Positions 53,565-63,158 of a DNA stretch of 64,000 nt are shown piece by piece. This DNA comes from Balanoglossus misakiensis (Eukaryota > Hemichordata). Every line of letters starts with the position of its first letter. Positions within the stretch are counted from its first letter, which is position 1. Location: contig JBECUI020000039.1 in NCBI GenBank assembly GCA_040954595.2, positions 1 to 64,000 on the forward strand, read 5' to 3'. The notes under the pieces were generated by a model. That model saw nothing but the letters and a program-made list of their open reading frames with translations. It did no database searches and had not been told where the DNA came from. Position numbers and translations under genes: made by a program.

Positions 53565-54100
53565 TTAATTCCAGCCTTTCCAACCTTACGCCGTATTACT
53601 TCGTTCTGATAGCTAATACCCTTGCCTTTGTACGGCTCAGGCGGGCGCAGACTACGTATCTCTGCTGAGATCTGTCCAACCCGTTGTTTATTAATACCGC
53701 TGACAGTTAATTTATTTTGTCCCTCGAGCTGAAAAGTAATATCATCGGGAGCAACATATTCAATAGGCATAGAATAACCAAGATTCAATATGAGATCCTT
53801 CCCGCTTAACTCCGCACGATACCCGACTCCCGTAATAATAAGCACCCGAGTAAAACCGTCAACAACGCCAACTATCATATTATGTACTAACTGACGATAA
53901 AGTCCGTGCATCGAACGATTTCGAATACTATCATTCTTACGTGTAATAACACATTGTTCAGGTGATATTTCCAAGTCAATGCCAGGAACAAGGGCTTGCC
54001 TTTGCTCACCCTTAGGTCCGGTAACACATATAACATTGTTATCGACGGCAATCTTAACAGAAGACGGCAAAGTAATCGGTTGTAATCCAATACGTGACAT
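53561..54100 (-). CDS. rplF: Ribosomal protein L6
   Basis: L6 lies near the factor-binding centre of the 50S subunit. The 179-residue protein has two similar alpha/beta domains; MSRIGLQPITLPSSVKIAVD at the start and PEPYKGKGISYQNEVIRRKV at the end are typical. Its stop overlaps the rplR start by 4 nt. Confidence 0.97.
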   Translation of the reverse strand: MSRIGLQPITLPSSVKIAVDNNVICVTGPKGEQRQALVPGIDLEISPEQCVITRKNDSIRNRSMHGLYRQLVHNMIVGVVDGFTRVLIITGVGYRAELSGKDLILNLGYSMPIEYVAPDDITFQLEGQNKLTVSGINKQRVGQISAEIRSLRPPEPYKGKGISYQNEVIRRKVGKAGIK

Positions 54101-54112
54101 AACTATCTCTCT

Positions 54113-54511
54113 CTACCAGACGGAGCAAATAAGCTCACCGCCAACCTTTTTTTGTCGAGCACGATAGTCGGGTAAAACCCCTTGAGCAGTAGAAACAATT
54201 AATGTACCTAGACCACTCAATACTTTGGGCATATCCCTATAACCGAAGTAAACCCGACAACCAGGCTTTGAAATTCGTTTGATATTCCTAATTACAGGCT
54301 TCTCATTACTATCGTATTTCAGATAGACACAAAAATTCTGGTGCTTAGCATCACGAACAATCTTAAAACTCTCTATATAACCTTCATGCTTTAGAATTTT
54401 AAGAACTTCCGATGTCATATTGACAACTCTGAGATAGACAAATTCATTGCCTGCCATTGCTGCATTTCTAATTTTTGTTAGCATATCTGCAATAGGATCT
54501 GAAACTGACAT
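54113..54511 (-). CDS. rpsH: Ribosomal protein S8
   Basis: S8 binds helix 21 of 16S rRNA and can repress the spc operon in E. coli. Motifs are SVSDPIADMLTKIRNA at the N terminus, RISKPGCRVYFGYRDMP, and LSGLGTLIVSTAQGVLPD. The ATG at 54511 (MSVSDP) is preferred over an in-frame start three codons earlier that would lie inside rpsN. Confidence 0.96.
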   Translation of the reverse strand: MSVSDPIADMLTKIRNAAMAGNEFVYLRVVNMTSEVLKILKHEGYIESFKIVRDAKHQNFCVYLKYDSNEKPVIRNIKRISKPGCRVYFGYRDMPKVLSGLGTLIVSTAQGVLPDYRARQKKVGGELICSVW

Positions 54512-54513
54512 AA

Positions 54514-54699
54514 CTACCAACTCGACTTTCTTACACCGGGAATTAATCCCTTACTCGCAAGATTTCTAAAACATATGCGACACATCTTGAATGCCCTCAT
54601 ATATCCTCGCGGGCGACCACATATCTTACACCGATTGTTTGTGCGAGACATGTACTTTGGCGGGCGTTCTGCCCGAACAACAAGTGCTTTACGCGCCAT
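54514..54699 (-). CDS. rpsN: Ribosomal protein S14, zinc-binding (type Z)
   Basis: The 61-residue short form carries two CxxC pairs, CKIC and CRIC, in [20 protein letters not shown], and so binds one zinc ion. It belongs to the 30S head. It lies between rplE and rpsH with 2-nt gaps. Confidence 0.96.
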   Translation of the reverse strand: MARKALVVRAERPPKYMSRTNNRCKICGRPRGYMRAFKMCRICFRNLASKGLIPGVRKSSW

Positions 54700-54701
54700 A
54701 T

Positions 54702-55253
54702 CTATACCTTCCTAAAGGGAAACTGAAACATCGTAAGAAGTTCCCGTGCTTCTGCATCGCTACGTGCAGTGGTTCCAATAACAATGGTCAGTCCGGTAAT
54801 TGCACTGATCTTGTCATAATTAATTTCAGGGAATACAATGTGTTCGCGAATCCCCAACGAGTAATTACCATGACCGTCAAATGAGTTTAGACTTAAGCCA
54901 CGAAAATCTCTCGTTCTCGGTAAAACCGTATGAATTAACCGATAAAGAAAATCATACATGCGATTTCCCCGTAATTGTACCCGAACACCAACTTGCATAC
55001 CGGCACGCAACTTAAATGCGGCTACCGACTTACGAGCCTTTGTTTTAACTGCCCGTTGCCCGGCAATTAAACTTAACTCATTTACCCCGTTGTCAAGAGC
55101 CTGCTTGTTGCGGATCGCTTCACCGATGCCCATACTCAAAGAAATTTTTTCAAGTTTCGGCACCTGCATAATGCTTGCATACTGTAACTGCTCTTTGAGT
55201 TCAAAGCAATACTTTTTGTAATATTCTTCCTTAAATAACGGTATATATGCCAT
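54702..55253 (-). CDS. rplE: Ribosomal protein L5
   Basis: L5 binds 5S rRNA and contacts P-site tRNA. The 183-residue protein has [55 protein letters not shown] and [20 protein letters not shown]. The start overlaps the rplX stop by 1 nt. Confidence 0.97.
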   Translation of the reverse strand: MAYIPLFKEEYYKKYCFELKEQLQYASIMQVPKLEKISLSMGIGEAIRNKQALDNGVNELSLIAGQRAVKTKARKSVAAFKLRAGMQVGVRVQLRGNRMYDFLYRLIHTVLPRTRDFRGLSLNSFDGHGNYSLGIREHIVFPEINYDKISAITGLTIVIGTTARSDAEARELLTMFQFPFRKV

Positions 55254-55594
55254 TATATTGTTTCCTGTGTCTTCTGTGCAATGCGTTCCTTCTTGCCAGC
55301 ATCCGTTATTCGCATAGCAGTTCTTGTCCGCTTGCCGGACTTCGTTTGCAACATCAAATTGGAAATATGCACAGGAGCTTCAATTTCAATAATGCCCCCC
55401 TGCTCTTCCTGAGAACGTTTTTTGACCGCCTTCTTTACAATGTTGACATCCTTAACGAAGGCAACCCCACGACTGCGGTCTATACGCAATATTGCACCTG
55501 TTTTTCCTTTACTCCGCCCTGTGATAACAAGGACTTTGTCGTTCTTTTTAAGTTTGCACCGTTTAAGCGGAATTTTTTTCTTTCTTTTAATCAT
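55253..55594 (-). CDS. rplX: Ribosomal protein L24
   Basis: L24 starts 50S assembly. The KOW motif is visible in LKKNDKVLVITGRSKGKTGA, followed by VNIVKKAVKKRSQEEQGGII and HISNLMLQTKSGKRTRTAMR. At 113 residues it is normal. It overlaps rplN and rplE by 1 nt each. Confidence 0.96.
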   Translation of the reverse strand: MIKRKKKIPLKRCKLKKNDKVLVITGRSKGKTGAILRIDRSRGVAFVKDVNIVKKAVKKRSQEEQGGIIEIEAPVHISNLMLQTKSGKRTRTAMRITDAGKKERIAQKTQETI

Positions 55595-55959
55595 TATAAT
55601 ACCTCCGGCGCAAGTGAAATAATTTTCATGTAGGAATCACGAAGTTCCCTTCCGACAGGACCAAAAATACGTTTTCCTTTTGGATTGTTCGTCGCATCAA
55701 TAATAACGCAGGCATTATCATCAAAGCGAATATAGGTTCCGTCAAGCCGCCGAATTTCCTTCTTGGTCCGAACAATAACCGCCCGTTCAACATTTCCTTT
55801 GCGGATTGCTGAATCCGGAAGAGTATTCCTTATCGCAATAACGACAATATCCCCTATACGAGCATACCTTCGCCTACTCCCGCCTAATACCTTAATGCAT
55901 CGTGCAGTTCTCGGACCACTGTTGTCTGCTACATTTAATATAGTCTGAGTTTGTACCAT
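55594..55959 (-). CDS. rplN: Ribosomal protein L14
   Basis: L14 lies at the subunit interface. The 121-residue protein has [60 protein letters not shown] and [20 protein letters not shown], all typical. Confidence 0.97.
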   Translation of the reverse strand: MVQTQTILNVADNSGPRTARCIKVLGGSRRRYARIGDIVVIAIRNTLPDSAIRKGNVERAVIVRTKKEIRRLDGTYIRFDDNACVIIDATNNPKGKRIFGPVGRELRDSYMKIISLAPEVL

Positions 55960-55968
55960 AGCTTTTTA

Positions 55969-56253
55969 CTACCGTTGCCTCTCTAAAATCGCCACTAGTT
56001 CCCAAGTCTTATTCTTGCTATACGGGCGAGATTCAATAATCTGCACAACATCACCTTGTGCTGCACGATTCTCGCCATCATGCGCCATAAACTTTTTTGA
56101 TCGGGTAATACGTTTCTTGTATAAGCCATGTACCATACGACGAGATACCCGAACAAGAACAGATTTGTCCATCTTATCACTGACAACTAGTCCTTGTAAT
56201 ATCTTTTTTCTACTTGTTTTAACTTTCTGAGACGGAATAATTTCTTCAATCAT
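55969..56253 (-). CDS. rpsQ: Ribosomal protein S17
   Basis: The OB-fold protein binds 16S rRNA early in assembly. Motifs GLVVSDKMDKSVLVRVSRRM, HGLYKKRITRSKKFMAHD and GDVVQIIESRPYSKNKTWEL are clear. The N-terminal 14 residues are a short extension. It overlaps rpmC by 8 nt. Confidence 0.96.
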   Translation of the reverse strand: MIEEIIPSQKVKTSRKKILQGLVVSDKMDKSVLVRVSRRMVHGLYKKRITRSKKFMAHDGENRAAQGDVVQIIESRPYSKNKTWELVAILERQR

Positions 56254-56452
56254 TTTTGTTACCTAATTTCTGAACTGCTTCGTAGATACGAGTATGCACA
56301 CGGGCAAGCTCTCTGCGGGCAGTACGAACACGCACGGGATTGGAAACATGTCCAACCACCTTGTCAATACGCAGCTTAAACACTTCTTTACGTAAACTTT
56401 CTCTTTTTGCTATGAGTTCATCCAAAGTCATATCTTTAAAACGATTCTTCAT
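56246..56452 (-). CDS. rpmC: Ribosomal protein L29
   Basis: The 68-residue helical hairpin lies at the tunnel exit near L23. [20 protein letters not shown] and the C-terminal [17 protein letters not shown] fit the family. It overlaps rplP by 4 nt and rpsQ by 8 nt. Confidence 0.95.
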   Translation of the reverse strand: MKNRFKDMTLDELIAKRESLRKEVFKLRIDKVVGHVSNPVRVRTARRELARVHTRIYEAVQKLGNKND

Positions 56453-56871
56453 GCCAGTTGCCTCGCCACAAACCTTGTACTTACCGGCAACTTGCCAGTT
56501 GCACTACGCACCGCTGCCTCAGCCAATTCACGCGGAACACCTGTTAATTCAAAAATAATAGTGCCCTTCTTAATTGGAGCACACCAGCATTCAAGAGAAC
56601 CCTTGCCCTTACCCATACGGGTTTCCGCCGGTTTTTTAGTATACGGAAAATCCGGAAATATACGAATCCAAACCTTGCCACCACGACGGATCGTGCGAGT
56701 TAAAGCAATACGGGCAGCCTCTAATTGTCGATCAGTAATAAGTGCCGGCGACATTGCCATAAGACCAAACTCGCCAAATGCCAGTGTAGAAGTTCTACAC
56801 GCCGTGCCACCTAGTAAGCGCTTTATGCGACGTTGTTGCTTGCGATATTTCGTTTTCTTAGGACTGAGCAT
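56449..56871 (-). CDS. rplP: Ribosomal protein L16
   Basis: L16 helps to position aminoacyl-tRNA. The 140-residue protein has [60 protein letters not shown] and [20 protein letters not shown]. It overlaps rpsC by 14 nt, an unusually long overlap in this cluster. Confidence 0.97.
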   Translation of the reverse strand: MLSPKKTKYRKQQRRIKRLLGGTACRTSTLAFGEFGLMAMSPALITDRQLEAARIALTRTIRRGGKVWIRIFPDFPYTKKPAETRMGKGKGSLECWCAPIKKGTIIFELTGVPRELAEAAVRSATGKLPVSTRFVARQLA

Positions 56872-57583
56872 TATCTTTTTCCGTTGTTAAAAACATATCG
56901 TTTCGAGAATCACCCCAGGAGAGGCCTAACTGCTTGTTTCGCTGATCTTGTATGTTGATATCACCCACAAAGACCCATGTCTTTACACCGATAACACCAT
57001 AGGTCGTCTTTGCTTCAGCAAAACCATAATCAATATTCTTCCAAAGAGTATGGAGCGGCACACTTCCCTGCATATATACCTCAGAACGAGACATTTCCGC
57101 ACCACCTAGCCTGCCCGAGACCCGAACCTTGATGCCAAGTATTCCTGCCTTCATGGCGTTGCTAATTGCAATCTTCATTGCTCGACGAAAAGAGCCCCGT
57201 CCTCTGAGTTGCTTGGCAACATTCAAAGCAACGAGCTGTGCGTTTATCTCCGGTTTTTGTACCTCTCGGACCTTAATTTGCAACTTCTCTTTGACCAGTT
57301 TCTGCAATTTTGTACTAATTTTTTCTATAGTCACGCCCTTCGTACCAATAATAATACCAGGTTGGGCAGTATAGAGAATTACAGTCAGTCGTTGTGGTTG
57401 ACGTACAATTCCCACATTTGCTATGTCGGCACCGCCAAGTTCCGGCATTTTGTCAATACACCGACGAATATTGATGTCTTCGTGCAAAACAGTGGCGTAT
57501 TCTCGCGATCGTACATACCATCGAGAACGCCAACTATTCGTTATGCCGAGACGCAACCCATAAGGGTTTACTTTCTGACCCAT
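56858..57583 (-). CDS. rpsC: Ribosomal protein S3
   Basis: S3 has a KH-type domain and helps unwind mRNA at the entry site. Motifs are [20 protein letters not shown], the KH loop [40 protein letters not shown] and [20 protein letters not shown]. The 241-residue length is normal. Its start overlaps the rplV stop by 1 nt. Confidence 0.97.
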   Translation of the reverse strand: MGQKVNPYGLRLGITNSWRSRWYVRSREYATVLHEDINIRRCIDKMPELGGADIANVGIVRQPQRLTVILYTAQPGIIIGTKGVTIEKISTKLQKLVKEKLQIKVREVQKPEINAQLVALNVAKQLRGRGSFRRAMKIAISNAMKAGILGIKVRVSGRLGGAEMSRSEVYMQGSVPLHTLWKNIDYGFAEAKTTYGVIGVKTWVFVGDINIQDQRNKQLGLSWGDSRNDMFLTTEKDNAQS

Positions 57584-57936
57584 TACGAACCTTCCTTATC
57601 TATGGTAGAAACAACCGCAACGATATGACTCATTCGTTTGCGTAAGACATCTGCACGACCTCGAGCACGAGGCCACATGCGCCGCGCCCGTGGACCATCG
57701 TTGATATAACATTGCTCAACATACAGTGTTTCTTCGTCTATATCCTTATCAAATTGTATAATATTGCTTATTGCTGAACGAATTACCTTGCTAAGAGCTT
57801 GACTGCCTCGGTGCGGTAACACGTCCAGTATTGCAAGACCCTCTCGTACGGGCTTGCGACGAACGCTGTTTGCTAAACGCCTCAGCTTAAATGGTGCAAT
57901 CGAAACAAATTTTGCAGTTGCTTTCCCAGTTGCCAT
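57583..57936 (-). CDS. rplV: Ribosomal protein L22
   Basis: L22 lines the exit tunnel through a long hairpin. The 117-residue protein shows FVSIAPFKLRRLANSVRRKP, YVEQCYINDGPRARRMWPRA and RGRADVLRKRMSHIVAVVST. It overlaps rpsC by 1 nt and is 6 nt after rpsS. Confidence 0.97.
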   Translation of the reverse strand: MATGKATAKFVSIAPFKLRRLANSVRRKPVREGLAILDVLPHRGSQALSKVIRSAISNIIQFDKDIDEETLYVEQCYINDGPRARRMWPRARGRADVLRKRMSHIVAVVSTIDKEGS

Positions 57937-57942
57937 ATTGTG

Positions 57943-58224
57943 CTACCTTTTGCTTACCTTTCTATCCGAACCTTGATGTCCGCGAAATAACCGGGTCGGT
58001 GCAAACTCTCCGAGTTTATGACCCACAAGATGTTCAGTGACATATACAGGGATCCAACTCTTCCCATTGTATACCGAAATAGTAAGTCCTACCATTTCCG
58101 GAATAATCATTGAACAACGAGAATAAGTTTTTAATGGTCTTTTCTGTTCACTCTTGCCGACCTCAATAACTTTATGATAGAGAGATTTTTCTATGAAAGG
58201 ACCTTTCTTAATTGAACGTGACAT
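57943..58224 (-). CDS. rpsS: Ribosomal protein S19
   Basis: S19 pairs with S13 in the 30S head. Motifs are [40 protein letters not shown] and [20 protein letters not shown]. The protein is 93 residues. Confidence 0.97.
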   Translation of the reverse strand: MSRSIKKGPFIEKSLYHKVIEVGKSEQKRPLKTYSRCSMIIPEMVGLTISVYNGKSWIPVYVTEHLVGHKLGEFAPTRLFRGHQGSDRKVSKR

Positions 58225-58227
58225 ATT

Positions 58228-59052
58228 CTATTTTCGCCTCTTTACTATCAGTCGGTTTGACTTACGTTTTTTTCGCGTCTTATATCCCTTCGTTGGTTGT
58301 CCCCAAGGACTAACCGGATGTCTGCCCCCGGATGTTTTGCCTTCCCCACCGCCATGGGGATGATCAACAGGGTTCATAACAACACCGCGAACCTTCGGTC
58401 TGCGCCCAAGCCATCGTGCTCGACCAGCCTTGCCTAAGATTCGGTTCATCTGATCTTCATTGCTCAACGAGCCAATGCTTGCATAACACTTACTTAACAC
58501 CATTCTCATTTCCGAGGAAGGCATACGCAATGTTACGTATTTGCCCGATCGGGAAGCAAGGGTTGCCCCTGTGCCGGCAGCACGAACCATTTGACCGCCT
58601 TTTCCTGGGCTGATCTCTACATTATGAACAACCGTACCAAGAGATATTATCTCCAAAGGAAGATGGTTGCCTGTCTCAGGTGGCGCCTTTGGGCCACTCA
58701 TGACAACTGCACCACGAACAAGTTTTTTAGGTGCTAAGATGTAGCGTTTTTCTCCATCGGCGTAATGTACCAATGCAATATTTGCTGACCTGTTCGGATC
58801 GTACTCGATAGAAAAAACCTTGCCTGGAATACCAAACTTATTTCTCTTAAAATCAATCAGGCGATATTTTCGCTTATGCCCGCCACCTCGGCGTCGGACA
58901 GTTATGCGACCACTACTAGCTGATCGCGCAGATATGCGCTTTTTGCCCTTTGTAAGGGACTTCTCAGGCTTGTCTCTGGTTAAATCTTCCCAAGTCTGAG
59001 ATTGATAAAACCGCATAGCCGGGGTTGTTGGTTTATATGTTTTCAAACCCAT
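58228..59052 (-). CDS. rplB: Ribosomal protein L2
   Basis: L2 is needed for subunit joining and peptidyl transfer. The 274-residue protein has [38 protein letters not shown] and the signature [20 protein letters not shown] including the conserved His. It starts directly after the rplW stop. Confidence 0.98.
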   Translation of the reverse strand: MGLKTYKPTTPAMRFYQSQTWEDLTRDKPEKSLTKGKKRISARSASSGRITVRRRGGGHKRKYRLIDFKRNKFGIPGKVFSIEYDPNRSANIALVHYADGEKRYILAPKKLVRGAVVMSGPKAPPETGNHLPLEIISLGTVVHNVEISPGKGGQMVRAAGTGATLASRSGKYVTLRMPSSEMRMVLSKCYASIGSLSNEDQMNRILGKAGRARWLGRRPKVRGVVMNPVDHPHGGGEGKTSGGRHPVSPWGQPTKGYKTRKKRKSNRLIVKRRK

Positions 59053-59337
59053 CTAAGCATTCTCCAATTCGGTAATCTTTTCGCCCTTTTGCAAGGTAAT
59101 AATGGCTTTTTTCCAACAAGAAGTGTAGCCCTTAACATAACGAACGCGTTTCGGCTTTCCCTTGACATTCTGTATTCTACATGCAACAGGATGAACGTTA
59201 AATAAGTCCGCAATGGCTTTTTTTATCATAATTTTGTTGGCACGAGAATTAACTCTGAACACATAAACGCCGTTTTCCTGCATAATGGTTGTTTTCTCGG
59301 TGAGAATTGGACTAAGAACAATATCTTCAGGAATCAT
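59053..59337 (-). CDS. rplW: Ribosomal protein L23
   Basis: L23 at the tunnel exit binds trigger factor and SRP. Motifs are VLSPILTEKTTIMQENGVYV, RVNSRANKIMIKKAIADLFN and VKGKPKRVRYVKGYTSCWKK. The ATG at 59337 (MIPEDIV) is chosen because GAGGAG lies just upstream; the ATG five codons earlier lacks one. It overlaps rplD by 11 nt. Confidence 0.95.
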   Translation of the reverse strand: MIPEDIVLSPILTEKTTIMQENGVYVFRVNSRANKIMIKKAIADLFNVHPVACRIQNVKGKPKRVRYVKGYTSCWKKAIITLQKGEKITELENA

Positions 59338-59968
59338 TTTTTCTCCTCGCATAGAACTCGTTGAGAGTCTCGGCAGCTGATTTCATAACAAGAATCTGTC
59401 GTGCATACAAGAGATCATGCACGCTTAATCGTGTGCAATTCAAGTACTGTACCCACGGAACATTAGATGCCGAACGCTTAACCATAGGATCATTATCTTT
59501 CATAATTAAGACCATACGTTTTTTCTCGGAACAGAGCGGGGCAAGAATTTTTAGAAAATCTTTTGTCTTTCCACTCTCAACAGTAAAATCCTCAATAATA
59601 CGCAAGCGGTTTTCCTGTAATTTCTGACTTAACATAGATTGTACGGCAAGGCGTCGGATCTTACGCGGAGGGCTGTATGAGTAATCACGAGGAAGTGGAC
59701 CAAAAATAGTACCACCACCCTTCCAAAGTGGAGACTTGCGGGTACCTGCGCGCGCACGCCCAAGTCCTTTTTGCCTCCAGGGCTTTCGGTTACTTCCACG
59801 AACATCTGATCGACCTTTCGTAGATGCCGTACCAACACGACTGTTCGCACGTTCACTACGTACAGCATGATAGACCGAACCACTACTTGGCTTCTTGCCA
59901 AACACGTAGTCGTCTAACTCTATATTTTGAACAACGTCTCCGGTTAATGCATATACATCAGCGGTCAC
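59327..59968 (-). CDS. rplD: Ribosomal protein L4
   Basis: L4 reaches into the exit tunnel and can regulate its operon. The basic loop shows [20 protein letters not shown] and [20 protein letters not shown]. The GTG at 59968 is preferred because AAAAGGAG lies 8 nt upstream and GTGA overlaps the rplC stop; a TTG seven codons earlier would lie before that ribosome site. Product about 213 residues. Confidence 0.95.
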   Translation of the reverse strand: MTADVYALTGDVVQNIELDDYVFGKKPSSGSVYHAVRSERANSRVGTASTKGRSDVRGSNRKPWRQKGLGRARAGTRKSPLWKGGGTIFGPLPRDYSYSPPRKIRRLAVQSMLSQKLQENRLRIIEDFTVESGKTKDFLKILAPLCSEKKRMVLIMKDNDPMVKRSASNVPWVQYLNCTRLSVHDLLYARQILVMKSAAETLNEFYARRKNDS

Positions 59969-60600
59969 AGCACTAACTCCTTTTTGCAAGCAGAACGGAC
60001 ATAGACTGTCCCACCCATGGGACCGGGAACTGCACCCTGTACCATCATGACTCCTTCTTCCGGCAATACCTTCATAAGACGGAGATTCTGTACAGTTGTA
60101 CGCGCATTTCCCATACGACCAGGCATTTTTGTACCCTTAATAATCTTGGCAGGATAGGCAGCCATACCGGTAGACCCAGCACCACGATGAAATTTTGAAC
60201 CGTGAGTCTTCGGTCCGCCATGGAATCCATGACGCCGCATAACACCCTGAAATCCCTTGCCCTTGGAGAAACCGGTTACATCGATAAATAGTGTATCCTT
60301 AAATATATCGACAGTAAACTCTTGCCCCTCCTCGTACGATAGAGTAAACCCCCGAAACTCACAAATTTCTTGTTTCGGGGGCATACCCTTTGGGAATTGT
60401 CCTAAGACAGGCTTCTTTACACGAGAAGGTTTTCTGTCTTTTGCACCTAACAACACGGCTTCATAGCCATCAATTTCCGGCATCAGTTTCCGGATGACAA
60501 GGTTTGGCTCTATCCGTATAATAGTAACGGGTACTAATACGCCCCCATCCTCATTAAAAAATTGAGACATACCCGTTTTTACGCCAATTAATCCAATCAT
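59965..60600 (-). CDS. rplC: Ribosomal protein L3
   Basis: L3 starts 50S assembly and reaches the peptidyl transferase centre. The 211-residue protein has GLIGVKTGMSQFFNEDG, VTGFSKGKGFQGVMRRHGFH and GPKTHGSKFHRGAGSTGMAA, then KMPGRMGNARTTVQNLRLM. It overlaps rplD by 4 nt. Confidence 0.97.
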   Translation of the reverse strand: MIGLIGVKTGMSQFFNEDGGVLVPVTIIRIEPNLVIRKLMPEIDGYEAVLLGAKDRKPSRVKKPVLGQFPKGMPPKQEICEFRGFTLSYEEGQEFTVDIFKDTLFIDVTGFSKGKGFQGVMRRHGFHGGPKTHGSKFHRGAGSTGMAAYPAKIIKGTKMPGRMGNARTTVQNLRLMKVLPEEGVMMVQGAVPGPMGGTVYVRSACKKELVL

Positions 60601-60615
60601 TCTCGCACCATATTC

Positions 60616-60924
60616 TTACTGCTGTATCTCTACATCAACGCCTGCAGGCAACTCAAGTTTCATGAGTGAAGTCATAACCTCTTCTGAAAGGTTACGAATA
60701 TCAATAAGTCGCTTATGAGTTCTCATCTCAAACTGCTCACGGGATTTCTTATCCACGTGAGGTGAACGAAGCACTGTATATTTCTGTATCCTCGTAGGAA
60801 GCGGAACTGGTCCTGAGACAACAGCCCCTACTCTTTTTACCGTGTCTACAATAGACCGTGCACTCTGATCAATGAGTTTTACATCAAACCCACGTAAACG
60901 TACTCGTATTCTCTCGCCTATCAT
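60616..60924 (-). CDS. rpsJ: Ribosomal protein S10
   Basis: S10 lies in the 30S head and doubles as transcription antitermination partner NusE. Motifs are [20 protein letters not shown] and [20 protein letters not shown], with [20 protein letters not shown]. The ATG at 60924 is chosen over a TTG one codon earlier. It lies 8 nt after tuf. Confidence 0.97.
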   Translation of the reverse strand: MIGERIRVRLRGFDVKLIDQSARSIVDTVKRVGAVVSGPVPLPTRIQKYTVLRSPHVDKKSREQFEMRTHKRLIDIRNLSEEVMTSLMKLELPAGVDVEIQQ

Positions 60925-60932
60925 CAATCAAT

Positions 60933-62123
60933 TTACTCAATAACTTCGGTTACTTGTCCGCTTGCAACAGTACGACCACCCTCACGAATGGCGAATTTTA
61001 ATCCTGGATGCATAGCAATCGGACGAATGAGCGAACCTATTATCTCTGTATTATCACCGGGCATAACCATTTCACGGTTTTCCGGTAAAGCAACTTCACC
61101 TGTTACATCGGTTGTTCGAAAATAAAACTGCGGTCGATACCCGGTAAAGAAGGGTGAATGTCTTCCACCTTCATCCTTGCTCAAACAATAAATTTGTCCT
61201 TTGAACTTGGTATGGGGCATAATTGAACCAGGCTTTGCCAGTACTTGCCCACGTTCAACCTCGGTTTTTTCGACTCCACGCAGAAGAGCACCAATGTTAT
61301 CCCCGGCTTCGCCGCTGTCTAATAACTTGTTAAACATTTCAACACCGGTACAGGTGGTCTTTCGTGTTGGACGGACACCGACAATTTCGATTTCGTCTCC
61401 AACCTTGACCAACCCACTCTCAATTCTGCCGGTTACAACCGTCCCTCTTCCTTGAATAGAAAATATATCTTCAATAGGCATAAGGAAGGGTTTATCGACT
61501 GCCCGGGCCGGAATCTGAAAGTAGTCATCCATCGTATCCAGAAGTTTTTGAATGCATGCGGTCTTTGACTCATCGTCAGGGTTTTCCATTGCTTCAAAAG
61601 CACTTCCGCAAATAACCGGTATATCGTCACCTGGGAAATTATAGTATTTAAGAATATCACGAATTTCCTCTTCAACGAGTTCAACCATATCGGCATCATC
61701 AACCTGATCTACCTTGTTAACAAAGACTACAATTCCCGGAACACCTACCTGTCGTGCAAGAAGAATGTGTTCGCGAGTTTGTGACATGGCACCATCTGTA
61801 GCGGATACAACTAATACCGCACCATCCATCTGGGCTGCGCCTGTAATCATGTTTTTGATATAGTCAGCGTGTCCGGGACAGTCCACATGCGCATAATGTC
61901 GCTTGTCTGTCTCATACTCAACATGTCGTGTATTGATAGTAATACCACGAGCCTTTTCCTCAGGTGCATTGTCAATTTCATCATAACGCATGACTTTACT
62001 TCCGCTTTTCTTTGCACAGTGTAAAGTAATTGCAGCAGTTAAAGTCGTTTTTCCATGATCGACATGCCCAATTGTACCAACATTAATATGTGGCTTCGTT
62101 CTTTGAAATTTTTCCTTAGCCAT
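60933..62123 (-). CDS. tuf: Elongation factor Tu
   Basis: EF-Tu delivers aminoacyl-tRNA to the ribosome. The 396-residue protein has G1 [13 protein letters not shown], the switch-I segment [16 protein letters not shown]3 [14 protein letters not shown]4 NKVD and domains II and III ending [20 protein letters not shown]. fusA is not nearby. Its promoter lies in the 120-nt gap after rpsG, so tuf begins the S10-spc-alpha transcript, with a hairpin in its leader. Confidence 0.98.
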   Translation of the reverse strand: MAKEKFQRTKPHINVGTIGHVDHGKTTLTAAITLHCAKKSGSKVMRYDEIDNAPEEKARGITINTRHVEYETDKRHYAHVDCPGHADYIKNMITGAAQMDGAVLVVSATDGAMSQTREHILLARQVGVPGIVVFVNKVDQVDDADMVELVEEEIRDILKYYNFPGDDIPVICGSAFEAMENPDDESKTACIQKLLDTMDDYFQIPARAVDKPFLMPIEDIFSIQGRGTVVTGRIESGLVKVGDEIEIVGVRPTRKTTCTGVEMFNKLLDSGEAGDNIGALLRGVEKTEVERGQVLAKPGSIMPHTKFKGQIYCLSKDEGGRHSPFFTGYRPQFYFRTTDVTGEVALPENREMVMPGDNTEIIGSLIRPIAMHPGLKFAIREGGRTVASGQVTEVIE

Positions 62124-62154
62124 TATAATCCTCCAAATCTCTTATTTAATTCCC

Positions 62155-62177
62155 CTACCGTGTACAAAGCACAGTAG
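62155..62177 (-). promoter_or_regulatory. Hairpin in the tuf leader
   Basis: On the minus-strand RNA CUACUGUG pairs with CACGGUAG around a 7-nt loop; one G-U pair makes the stem complete only in the minus-strand transcript. It lies about 30-55 nt before the tuf ATG, upstream of the GGAGG ribosome site. Confidence 0.4.
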
Positions 62178-62201
62178 AGTACCCATTTACATACCTTAAT
62201 A

Positions 62202-62230
62202 TAAATAACAAAAAAAAAAGTTTTTGTCAA
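62202..62230 (-). promoter_or_regulatory. tuf / ribosomal cluster promoter with T-tract spacer
   Basis: Minus strand has a perfect TTGACA, then a 17-nt spacer containing ten consecutive T's, then TATTTA. A better -10 match, TATATT, lies at 21-nt spacing. The homopolymer could make spacer length variable. Confidence 0.5.
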
Positions 62231-62243
62231 GCAAAAAGAAGCA

Positions 62244-62717
62244 TTACCAGCGATAATGAGTAAACGCTTTGTTTGCTTCAGCAGTACGATGAATTTCTTC
62301 CTTTTTCTTAAATGCTGCCCCTGCGCCATTACTGGCATCCAGTAGCTCAGCACTAAGTTTTTCAGCCATAGATCGGCCTCTACGAGCACGGGCGGCTGTA
62401 ATAATCCAGCGTCTTGCCAATGCTTCCTTGCGAAGATGACGTACTTCTATCGGCACCTGATAAGTAGAGCCCCCAACACGGCGAGATTTTACCTCAACCT
62501 GCGGTTGAATGTTCTCCAGTGCCCTATGAAATACATCTATAGCTGATGTGCCAGTCTTCTTTTCCACTATATCTAGGGCCTCGTACATAATACGCGTGCT
62601 TAATAAACGTTTCCCTTCTTTCATCATTGTAGCAATAAAATTTGTAACTTCCAAATCATTGTACTTTCTATCCAGCTGTGCCGGTCGTTTTTTCTTTTTT
62701 ATCGTCCGATGTGCCAT
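62244..62717 (-). CDS. rpsG: Ribosomal protein S7
   Basis: S7 organises the 30S head and the tRNA exit site. The 157-residue protein has NDLEVTNFIATMMKEGKRLL, VEVKSRRVGGSTYQVPIEVR and ARARRGRSMAEKLSAELLDA. It lies 5 nt after rpsL, without fusA following. Confidence 0.97.
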   Translation of the reverse strand: MAHRTIKKKKRPAQLDRKYNDLEVTNFIATMMKEGKRLLSTRIMYEALDIVEKKTGTSAIDVFHRALENIQPQVEVKSRRVGGSTYQVPIEVRHLRKEALARRWIITAARARRGRSMAEKLSAELLDASNGAGAAFKKKEEIHRTAEANKAFTHYRW

Positions 62718-62722
62718 ATGTT

Positions 62723-63097
62723 TTACCTTGCAGAACGCTTAGTTCCGTATTTCGATCGTCCTTTCTTCCTGTTCTCAACACCAAGTGCATCACGAGTGCC
62801 TCTAATTATATGATAGCGAACACCAGGAAGATCCTTTACCCGACCACCTCGCAAAAGCACTACCGAGTGCTCCTGAAGATTGTGCCCAATACCCGGTATA
62901 TATGCCGTTACCTCGATGCCGTTCGTCAAACGGACACGGGCAACCTTCCGCAATGCGGAGTTCGGCTTTCTCGGTGTTATGGTAATGACACGAAGACAGA
63001 CACCTCGTCGCTGCGGACAAGCCTGCAAAGCTGGTGATTTTGTCTTCTTTACTATTTTCTTTCTTCCTTTTCTTACTAACTGATTAATCGTCGGCAT
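62723..63097 (-). CDS. rpsL: Ribosomal protein S12
   Basis: S12 controls decoding accuracy and is the classical streptomycin target. The 124-residue protein shows [40 protein letters not shown] with the key lysine in the wild-type-like PNSALRK context, and [20 protein letters not shown]. It has its own promoter between rpoC and its start. Confidence 0.97.
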   Translation of the reverse strand: MPTINQLVRKGRKKIVKKTKSPALQACPQRRGVCLRVITITPRKPNSALRKVARVRLTNGIEVTAYIPGIGHNLQEHSVVLLRGGRVKDLPGVRYHIIRGTRDALGVENRKKGRSKYGTKRSAR

Positions 63098-63126
63098 ATA
63101 TTCCTCATCACTATGTTCATAGTACT

Positions 63127-63155
63127 ATAATAATTGTTGACAGAAAAAGGTACAA
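63127..63155 (-). promoter_or_regulatory. Promoter of rpsL-rpsG
   Basis: Minus strand TTGTAC, 17 nt, TATTAT. The start point would be near 63120, giving a leader of about 23 nt with GAGGA before the rpsL ATG. Confidence 0.5.
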
Positions 63156-63158
63156 GTA

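Noticed and set aside
62123-62389. An open frame of 88 codons over the tuf leader
   Set aside because: It overlaps rpsG in another frame and covers the tuf promoter; its protein looks random.
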